A stretch of 9,985 nucleotides of DNA from Fimbriiglobus sp. (lineage in GTDB: Bacteria; Planctomycetota; Planctomycetia; Gemmatales; Gemmataceae). A model generated the notes under the pieces. That model saw only the letters and a program-made list of their open reading frames with translations, did not search any database and had not been told where the DNA came from. Positions 1-7,000 of the stretch are shown in pieces (position 1 is the first letter of the stretch; each line of letters opens with the position of its first letter). The translations under genes and the position numbers were made by a program. Location: positions 1 through 9,985 of the forward strand of contig JANXTD010000067.1 in the NCBI GenBank assembly GCA_025352585.1, read 5' to 3'.

Positions 1-2
1 CG

Positions 3-239
3 TGGGACGAGCTGCGCGGGGTGAAGGCGGGGGAGACCGACACCTATGCCGGTCTCGCGATCCGCGCGGGCCGCCCCGCGGCGGTGCGCGCCGCGGGTCA
101 GGCGTGCGCGAAGAACCACGTCGCACCGTTCGTGCCGTGCCATCGCATCCTGCGCACCGACGGCTCGCTCGGCGGCTATGCCTACGGCCTCCCGGTCAAG
201 GAGGCCCTTCTCGTCCACGAGGGCGCCCTGCTGTCCTGA
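3..239 (+). CDS. Methylated-DNA--protein-cysteine methyltransferase, C-terminal part (5' end outside window)
   Basis: Seen: the frame is open from the left edge to TGA at 237-239 and gives 78 residues. They begin WDELRGVKAGETDTYAGLA, contain the active-site motif VPCHRIL (the Cys codon is 138-140) and end with SLGGYAYGLPVKEALLVHEG. Known: this is the DNA-binding and active-site half of the O6-alkylguanine-DNA alkyltransferase family (Ogt/AdaB, or the C-terminal half of Ada). The PCHR cysteine irreversibly accepts the methyl group from O6-methylguanine in the cytoplasm. The helix-turn-helix stretch GRPAAVRAAGQA precedes it, and the GGY motif follows it as usual. The N-terminal part lies off the window, so I cannot tell a stand-alone Ogt from an Ada fusion. 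An internal GTG at 21 would give a shorter frame but would cut into the conserved region, so it is not the real start. The residues around the usual Asn (QACAKNHVAPF) are slightly unusual for the family. Confidence in the family is high. Confidence 0.9.
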   Translation, partial: WDELRGVKAGETDTYAGLAIRAGRPAAVRAAGQACAKNHVAPFVPCHRILRTDGSLGGYAYGLPVKEALLVHEGALLS

Positions 240-270
240 CCGGAGGGTGGGAGGGCGATCAAGTCCCCAA

Positions 271-303
271 CTGGTGGTCATCTGCTCCGCGGACGTCCAC
301 CAG
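271..303 (+). other. Small inverted repeat downstream of the alkyltransferase stop
   Basis: Seen: CTGGTGG at 271-277 is matched by CCACCAG at 297-303, with a 19-base loop that holds the palindrome TCCGCGGA. It starts about 30 bases after the stop of the upstream gene, so it could act as a transcription terminator stem. There is no T-run after it, so this is a weak guess. The rest of 240-403 shows no gene, RNA or repeat that I can support. Confidence 0.25.
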
Positions 304-403
304 CGGGGGGCCCAGCGGTTGCATGGAGCGCAACAATTCACCCCATCACCGCGACCGGGAACGGTGTCGAGCCCAGAAGGTGACCCGACGTACCGTCGGC
401 CGC

Positions 404-617
404 TTGAGCACCCGACCGTCGTCGCTCGAGCGGACGCTGCGCGCCGCCCTGGTCCCTGCCATGCGCGCGAAGGATGGCATCGCGGGTGGTGGGACGGCGG
501 TCGGACGCCGACACCCTGGAGCGCTACGGAGCGGCTGAGCGCGCCGACGCGCTGCGGGCCGAGGCGGAGGTGCTGGGCACCGTCCTGCGCCACGTACCCG
601 TGGAGCTGGGGTCCTAG
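404..617 (+). pseudogene. Remnant of a GatB/YqeY-domain protein with the middle deleted and a frame change
   Basis: Seen: in one frame, a TTG at 404 is followed by SSLERTLRAALVPAMRAKDGIA (written here as SSLERTLRAALV plus PAMRAKDGIA). From about 501, the frame one base further on reads DADTLERYGAAERADALRAE, then AEVLGTVLRHVPVELGS and TAG at 615-617. Known: YqeY-like proteins (about 150 residues, related to the tail domain of GatB) start with a pattern like LKERIRADLTAAMKARD. They have a C-terminal pattern like YxxAGRxDLAxxExAEIxVLxxYLP. Inferred: the two ends of such a protein are present, but about 90-100 internal residues are missing and the ends are out of frame. No obvious ribosome site precedes 404. 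A 48-codon ORF from ATG 474 to 617 holds only the C-terminal part and could be translated. Alternatives are a sequencing or assembly deletion, or chance likeness in GC-rich DNA. The family call rests on my memory of the pattern. Confidence 0.45.
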
Positions 618-627
618 GCTGCGTCGC

Positions 628-1674
<1,047 letters not shown>

Positions 1675-1676
1675 CC

Positions 1677-1744
1677 CCCCGAGTAACAGGTCGAATGGTC
1701 GCTGAGCTGCCCCCGTGAGCGACCGTTAGACCTGTGACTCGGGG
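1677..1744. repeat. Long imperfect palindrome between convergent genes (possible bidirectional terminator)
   Basis: Seen: the left arm 1677-1703 (CCCCGAGTAACAGGTC, then GAATGGTCGCT) pairs with the right arm 1718-1744 across a 14-base loop. Of 27 positions, 24 are Watson-Crick, one is a T-G wobble (1696/1725), and two mismatch (1685/1736 and 1693/1728). The stem begins two bases after the threonine aldolase stop. Its right arm contains the DAHP synthase stop (1726-1728) and encodes that protein's last residues. A stem this long between two convergent genes would suit a terminator or 3' RNA-stabilising structure for both. No T-run follows on either side, so it is not a classical intrinsic terminator. 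It could instead be a copy of a dispersed palindromic element. No second copy is visible in this window. Confidence 0.7.
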
Positions 1745-2760
1745 AGGGCTGGGGCGCGGTCGAAGAGGGGCGGCAGGACTCGTACGGCGTGGGCGAGGTC
1801 GCGGAGGTCGCCGTCGACGAGTGCCTGCGGGCCGTCGCAGAGGGCGGTCTCGGGGTGCGGGTGCACGTCGACGAGCAGGCCGTCGGCCCCGGACGCCAGC
1901 GCCGCCAGGCTCATCGCCGGGACGTAGGCGCGCTTGCCGGTGCCGTGGCTCGGGTCCACGAAGATCGGCAGGTGGCTCATCGACTTCGCCGGCGGGATCA
2001 CGCTCAGGTCGAGGGTGTTGCGGCTGTGGTCCGAGAAGGTGCGCACGCCGCGCTCGCAGAGGATCACCTGGTAGTTGCCGCCGGCCATGACGTACTCGGC
2101 GGCCATCAGCCAGTCTTCGAGCGTGGCGCTCATGCCGCGCTTCAGCAGCACCGGCTTGCGGCACTGCCCCACGCGCTTCAGCAGGCTGAAGTTCTGCATG
2201 TTGCGCGTGCCAATTTGAATGATGTCCGACGCCTCCTCGACGGCCTCGGCGTGCTCGACGTCCATCAGTTCGGTGACGATGCCGATGCCGGTCTGCTCGC
2301 GGGCCTTCTTGAGGATCGCCAATCCCCCTAATCCCATGCCCTGGAAGGCGTAGGGGCTGGTGCGCGGCTTGAACGCCCCGGCGCGCAGGAACTTGACCCC
2401 CCGGCTCATCAGGTGCGCCGCGCACTCGAGGATCATCCCCTCGCCCTCGACGGAGCACGGCCCGGCGATGACGGTCAGCGTCTTGGGGCCGACGGTGCCC
2501 TGCGGCGTGGTGATGACGGTGTCGTCGCGGTGCATCTCGCGGCTGGCGAGCTTGTACGGCTTCGTCACGCGGATGGCGTCTTCGACCCCCGGCAGCACCA
2601 CGAAGCGGGCCTTGTCAACCGCCCCGGTGTTGCCTGTGATGCCGATCGCGGTGCGGGTCGCGCCGGGCAGCGGGTGGGGTGTGAGGCCGAGGTGGCGAAT
2701 CGCCTCGAGGACGCGGGCGATCTCGGCGGGCGTCGCCTCGGGGCGCATCACGACTAACAT
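1726..2760 (-). CDS. aroF: 3-deoxy-7-phosphoheptulonate (DAHP) synthase, type I-beta
   Basis: Condenses phosphoenolpyruvate with erythrose 4-phosphate to DAHP, the first step of the shikimate pathway, in the cytoplasm. Seen: 344 residues. An N-terminal ferredoxin-like domain (about 1-70, MLVVMRPEATPAEIARVL) resembles the regulatory domain of the Thermotoga enzyme. The TIM barrel that follows carries IAGPCSVEG (Cys102), RAGAFKPRTSPYAFQG (127-142), KRGMSAT, DPSHGTGKR (269-277, His272) and DVHPHPETALCDG (298-310, Asp309). Numbering from ATG 2760 coincides with the metal ligands Cys102, His272, Glu298 and Asp309 as I recall them for the Thermotoga maritima enzyme, except that residue 298 is Asp here. 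I chose ATG 2760 over GTG 2787 because GAGG (2768-2771) sits seven bases upstream and the family begins at MLVVM. The C-terminus (ALPESQV) is encoded inside the palindrome at 1718-1744. The gene is convergent with the aldolase and divergent from the membrane-protein gene. The N-terminal domain suggests feedback control by aromatic amino acids, but the effector cannot be read from the sequence. Confidence 0.95.
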   Translation of the reverse strand: MLVVMRPEATPAEIARVLEAIRHLGLTPHPLPGATRTAIGITGNTGAVDKARFVVLPGVEDAIRVTKPYKLASREMHRDDTVITTPQGTVGPKTLTVIAGPCSVEGEGMILECAAHLMSRGVKFLRAGAFKPRTSPYAFQGMGLGGLAILKKAREQTGIGIVTELMDVEHAEAVEEASDIIQIGTRNMQNFSLLKRVGQCRKPVLLKRGMSATLEDWLMAAEYVMAGGNYQVILCERGVRTFSDHSRNTLDLSVIPPAKSMSHLPIFVDPSHGTGKRAYVPAMSLAALASGADGLLVDVHPHPETALCDGPQALVDGDLRDLAHAVRVLPPLFDRAPALPESQV

Positions 2761-2863
2761 TTTCTGGCCTCGGTGGTGGCCCCCCACGGCGTGGCGGGGG
2801 CCGGCGGGGCACCGCGGAGGGGGTGCCGGCGGGTATCATACAGACAGCGCGGAGGGCTGACGC
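2761..2863. promoter_or_regulatory. Divergent promoter region between aroF and the membrane-protein gene
   Basis: This 103-base gap must serve two genes transcribed away from each other. Seen: the hexamer at 2834-2839 reads TATCAT on the plus strand and TATGAT on the minus strand, and both resemble a sigma-70 -10 box. No convincing -35 box was found on either strand. The aroF leader contains two GC-rich stem candidates. One pairs TGGCCCCCCAC (about 2777-2787) with GTGGCGGGGGCC (2791-2802). The other pairs GGCACC (2808-2813) with GGTGCC (2822-2827). They could affect aroF leader RNA, but runs of G and C like these also pair by chance. The ribosome sites are GAGG 2768-2771 (minus) for aroF and GGAGGG 2851-2856 (plus), seven bases before ATG 2864. 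Confidence 0.4.
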
Positions 2864-3682
2864 ATGGCGACCGACTCGACCGACCCGCTGGAGATCACCC
2901 GCGACTGCCTCGGCGAGCCGGAGGCCAGCTTCCGCGTCGGGGCCGGGCGCTTCTGGGGCAAGTTCGCCCTCGGGGCCACACTGTTGGCCTACGGGGTCGT
3001 GGCCAACGCCCTGGCGTGGCAGTGGGGCGTCTGGGGCGTCGACCACGTCACGCTGCTGGTGCTGTTCGCGCCGCCGGTCACCGGGTTGTCGATCCTGCGG
3101 CACCTCGCCGCCAGCCGCGGCCTGGCGTACCTCGTCTACCCCGCCGGCCTGGTGCGCGTCCGGGGCCGCGAGTTGACCGCCTTCCCGTGGGGCGACCTCG
3201 CCGAGGTGACCGTCCGCGCCGAGTCGGTAACCCCGCTCGTGACGACCGACGGCGGCCGGGTCACCGACTGCCGGCTCATCGTGACCGCCCCGGCGCTGCG
3301 GCTGGGGTCGGCGTCGGTCACGCTGAAGCGGCGTGACGGCGAAACCGTCGAGGTCACGGCGGCGGTCGCCGACTACCCCCGACTCGTCGAGGAGATCACC
3401 GCGCGGACGTTCGCCGAGGAGTGGCCGCGGCTGCTGGCGGAGTTGGACTCCGGCGGGTCGCGCCGCTTCGGGCCGTGGCTCGCGGAGCAGTCGGGGCTGC
3501 GGCTCGAGACCCCCGTCGTGCCCTGGGGCGAGTTGCAGTTGGCCCGCTCCGCCGACAAGTTTCTGACGATCCAGCGCCTCGACGCCAAGCCCGGCCGTTG
3601 GGCGGCCGCCCTGGAGTCGATTCCCTTCCCCCACCTCTTGATCGCGCTCTTAGCCGTGGCGCAAGCCGACGACGTGGCGTAA
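2864..3682 (+). CDS. Hypothetical membrane protein with two N-terminal helices and a PH-like soluble domain
   Basis: I do not recognise the family. Seen: 272 residues from ATG 2864, with a strong GGAGGG seven bases upstream and stop TAA 3680-3682. A short acidic N-terminus is followed by hydrophobic helix 1 (about 33-54, KFALGATLLAYGVVANALAW) and helix 2 (about 60-78, DHVTLLVLFAPPVTGLSIL). The rest is soluble and rich in beta-type sequence. The stretch YPAGLVRVRGRELTAFPWGD (about 92-111) resembles the opening of bacterial pleckstrin-homology-like domains, where a Gly-aromatic strand leads into a PW(x)D/E turn. A second 'VPWGEL' lies near the C-terminus, which ends in a mildly hydrophobic stretch (PHLLIALLAVAQ). 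Inferred: a cytoplasmic-membrane protein with the PH-like part in the cytoplasm. Hypothetical proteins of this shape are common in planctomycetes, and DUF6585 is one family to test. The gene stands alone between the aroF promoter region and a 388-base leader, so context gives no function. Confidence 0.8.
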   Translation: MATDSTDPLEITRDCLGEPEASFRVGAGRFWGKFALGATLLAYGVVANALAWQWGVWGVDHVTLLVLFAPPVTGLSILRHLAASRGLAYLVYPAGLVRVRGRELTAFPWGDLAEVTVRAESVTPLVTTDGGRVTDCRLIVTAPALRLGSASVTLKRRDGETVEVTAAVADYPRLVEEITARTFAEEWPRLLAELDSGGSRRFGPWLAEQSGLRLETPVVPWGELQLARSADKFLTIQRLDAKPGRWAAALESIPFPHLLIALLAVAQADDVA

Positions 3683-4070
3683 CGCAGCGCCGGGGCTTCC
3701 CGACCGGTTGTCGCGCGGGGCGGTTGCTGCGCGCCGGCCTCCTGGCGCGGAGTTGCCGGACGGGGCGGTTGTGTCCGCCGCGCGAATCCGGCGGGTCGGA
3801 CTCGCCACGATCGCCCCTCGCCGCGGGGACTTTGGCAGACTCGGCGGCGTTCATCTTTTAAGCTAGGGCAATAGTTCCGTCGCTCCGGCAGGGGGTAGGG
3901 TCCGCGGCGTAGCGCGGCAGGTTTACGACGTTTCGCCCAACTATTCGGCCCCGCACTTCGTCAAGTACCGGGCGCGACCGTTGCGGCGTCCTTCGTCTCC
4001 CTTGCCGCCTCGGCCCGGCCCGATCTCGTCAGGATTTCGTCCCCGCACTAGCTTAAGGTGGCCCCCCGAC
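3683..4070 (+). promoter_or_regulatory. 388-base non-coding leader upstream of the giant surface-protein gene
   Basis: No convincing gene on either strand: the open frames here are arginine-rich shadows with no family likeness. Seen: an 11-base direct repeat CGGGGCGGTTG at 3716-3726 and 3761-3771 (45 bases apart). There is also an unusually AT-rich patch at about 3850-3877 (TTCATCTTTTAAGCTAG, then GGCAATAGTT) in otherwise very GC-rich DNA. Such a patch is a reasonable place for promoter melting, but I cannot place a -35/-10 pair with correct spacing. The ribosome site AAGGTGG at 4055-4061, nine bases before ATG 4071, is good and supports that start. If the promoter lies in the AT-rich patch, the 5' untranslated leader would be about 190 bases, long enough for regulation, but no known riboswitch motif was recognised. 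Confidence 0.45.
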
Positions 4071-7000
4071 ATGGACAGCTTCCTCCCCACCTCGCTGACC
4101 CGCCGCGCGCCCCGCCGGGCGGCCCCCGCGAGTCTGTTGGCCCGGTTCTCGCTGCAAGCGCTCGAGGACCGCTCGCTGATGTCGAGCAGCATCCAGCTCG
4201 GCGGCCTCGGCTTCAAGCCGCTCGGGCCGAACCTGATCCTGAACTCCTCGACCGCCGACCCGACCGTGACCAGCGCCGGCCGCATCAACGGCATCTCGGC
4301 GTACCCGGCCCCGTTCGACGTGAACAACCCCAACTTCACCGGGCCGACCGACCCGACCGACCCCGCCTACCCGCTGTTCAACACCTACTTCGTGGCGACG
4401 CCGGGCGGCGGCGTGGCCCGCACGACCGACAGCGGCAAGACCTGGCAGTTCCTCACGGACAACCTGCCGTCCGCCTCGTGGCTCAACGTCGAGCAGAACC
4501 GCACCCTGAGCATCGGCGCGGTGGCCGTGGCCCCGCTGAATCCCAACTTGGTGCTCGCCGGCACCGGCGAGGGCTTCGGCGACGGCAGCTTCAGCTTCGC
4601 CGGCCGGGGGCTGCTGCGCTCGGGCGACGGCGGCACCACCTGGGCGCTGATCAAGGGGCCGACCAACGACTTCGGCAACCCGGCCTTCGACGGCGTCGCC
4701 TTCACGAAGTTCGTCTTCCACCCGACCGACGCCAACACCGTCTACGCGATCGTCAACGCCAACGCCTCGACGTACAGCGCGGGCGGCGGCCAGACCGGCG
4801 TCTACCGCTCGACCGACGCCGGCCAGACGTGGGAACTGGTCACGACCAACAGCGGCGACAGCAGCTTCGGGGGCATCTCCGGCACCAACAACATCACCGA
4901 CTTCATCCTCGACCCGACCTCGCCGAACGTCGGCTACGTCGGCATCGCCAACTACGGGGTCGTGCGGACGGCGAACTTGCAGGCCGGCGCGGTCTACACC
5001 GTCCCCGCGCCGGGCCAGTTCTCGGTCATCCTCGGCGGCGTCGGCAGCACGCAGTTGCCCGGCGGCAGCTACGGGCAGTTCCGCCTCGCCTTCGGCCTCG
5101 GTAAGCCGGGGCAGCCCAGCCGGATTTACTCCCTCGTGACCAGCCAAGGGCTCCTCGCTACGACGCAGCTCTTCCGGTCGGACGACTCGGGCATCAACTT
5201 CCGCCGCCTCGACGTGTTCCCCGGCGACGCCGGCTCGACGACGCCCCGGTTCGCCAACCAGTTCGGCATCTACAACACGATCTTGTTGGCCGACCCGACT
5301 AGCCCCAACCGCATCTTCATCGGCGGGCGTGGCACCGGCGGCCTTCAGGTGCTGCTCAACGCCGACTTCAACTCCGACCTGGGTCAGACGCCCAACTACC
5401 TGAACCTGACCAACGCCTTCCCCCAGACGGCCGGCGACAACTTCAACACCATCCGCGACGCACGCTTCGACAACACCGGCGCGAAGGACGTCAACGGCTT
5501 CCCGACCGACCCCGGCCGGCTGCTGATCGCCACCGACTCGGGCGTCTACCGCATCCAGGCCCCCGGCAACGCCGTGACGACGATCACCAACTTCACGACC
5601 GGCAACCTCGTGCGGGTGAACCTCAACGGCGACGTCGGCACGCAGTCGCTCGCGGCGCAGCAGGTCTTCGCCACCGGCCTGACGCCGCGTGACGACAACA
5701 CCGTACTGGCGGGGACGTACCTCAACGGCACCGCGCTGTTCTCCGATACCGGCCCGATCGCCGCGACCGCCCCGGCGTACCCCGGCCTGTTCGGCTGGAA
5801 CGCGATCAAGCCGCTGGCGGGCAACACCGCCTCGAGCACGCGCGGCAGTGGCGGTACCGTCCTCTACAACACCATCGACCCGACCCACGCCTTCCGCGCC
5901 AGCAACCCCAACGGCTTCGGCACCGCGATCGGCGACCTGTTCCAGCGCTCCGTCGATAGCGGCAAGTCGTTCTCGACCCCCAACCTGGCGGGCATCAAGA
6001 ACCCCGGCCGGCTCAACCCGGTCGTGCCCCTCGAACTCTCCGCGGCCGAGCAGCCCGGCACGCCGAACGCCCGCCTGTTCCTGGGCACCGACGCGCTGAG
6101 CACCAGCGGCGACGACGGGCAGAACTGGAGCCAGTACGGCATCGACGTGCCCTTCGTGACCAACCGCGGCCCCGTGATCACGGCGGTCGCCAACTCGCTC
6201 GGCCGTCCGGGGGTCGTCTACGCCGCCGTGAACTTCCGCGTCGGGCCGAGCGTCACGAACGGGCCGGCCCTTTACGTGACGGGCGGCGGGGGCTGGAGCG
6301 ATGTGTCGCCGGGCGCGCTCGACTCCCGCCTGCCCCCGACCCCAGGCGCGCCGCCCGACCCCGTCAACAACTTGCTGATCGGGACGATCACGGACATTGT
6401 GACCGACCCGACTAACGCAGGAATTATCGTCATTGTTTGTGACACCCCCGGCACCCCCGGCCCCGGCGGCTTCCCCGGCGGGCCCGTGGGTCAGCGGCGG
6501 ATCTGGCGGACGACCAACGGCGGCGGCACCTGGGCCGACATCTCGGGCAACCTCCCCGAGACAGTCGCCGACGCGCCGGGCCTGCGGGTCTACTCGGTCG
6601 CCCTCGACCCCCAGCGCACGAACATCAACCCGTCGAACCCGACCGACCCGGTCAACCAGTCCGACGACGACCTGTACGTCGGCACCACCGTCGGCGTCTA
6701 CAAGCTGACCAACCCCGTCAGCTCGACCAACTGGACGCGGGTCTACGGGACCGGCGGCGCGACCGGGACCGACCTCGTCGCCGGGCAACTGCCCGACGCG
6801 ATGGTCCGCGACGTCAAGGTCAACACGACGACCGGCATCCTGAGCGTGGCGACGTTCGGCCGCGGCGTCTGGCAGACGCAGATCCGCCCGTACATCCGCG
6901 GCACCGTCTACGACGACGCGACCGGCAACGGCACCTTCGACGCCGCCCCGACGCGCCCGGCCGACGCCGTCCTGCCCCTCGTCGTCGTCGTCGCCAACGA

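Noticed and set aside
46..627. Upstream extension of the threonine aldolase frame to position 46
   Set aside because: The extension is arginine-rich, overlaps the alkyltransferase end in another frame, and adds 194 residues that the family does not have.
2761..2787. GTG 2787 as start of the DAHP synthase
   Set aside because: It adds nine residues not seen in the family, and the ribosome site GAGG fits ATG 2760.
3421..3861. Open frame running from within the membrane-protein gene into the leader
   Set aside because: It lies in a different frame from the real gene, is Arg/Ala/Gly-rich, and has no ribosome site or recognisable domain.
4053..6788. 911-codon open frame on the minus strand opposite the giant protein
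   Set aside because: It is the complement of a GC-rich coding frame, which keeps the opposite strand free of stops. Its translation is Val/Gly/Arg/Ala-rich with no family likeness, while the plus frame has clear domains throughout.
4368..6893. Calling the propeller a sialidase
   Set aside because: Asp-boxes are structural and shared by many non-enzymes. No FRIP motif or catalytic arginine triad could be identified.
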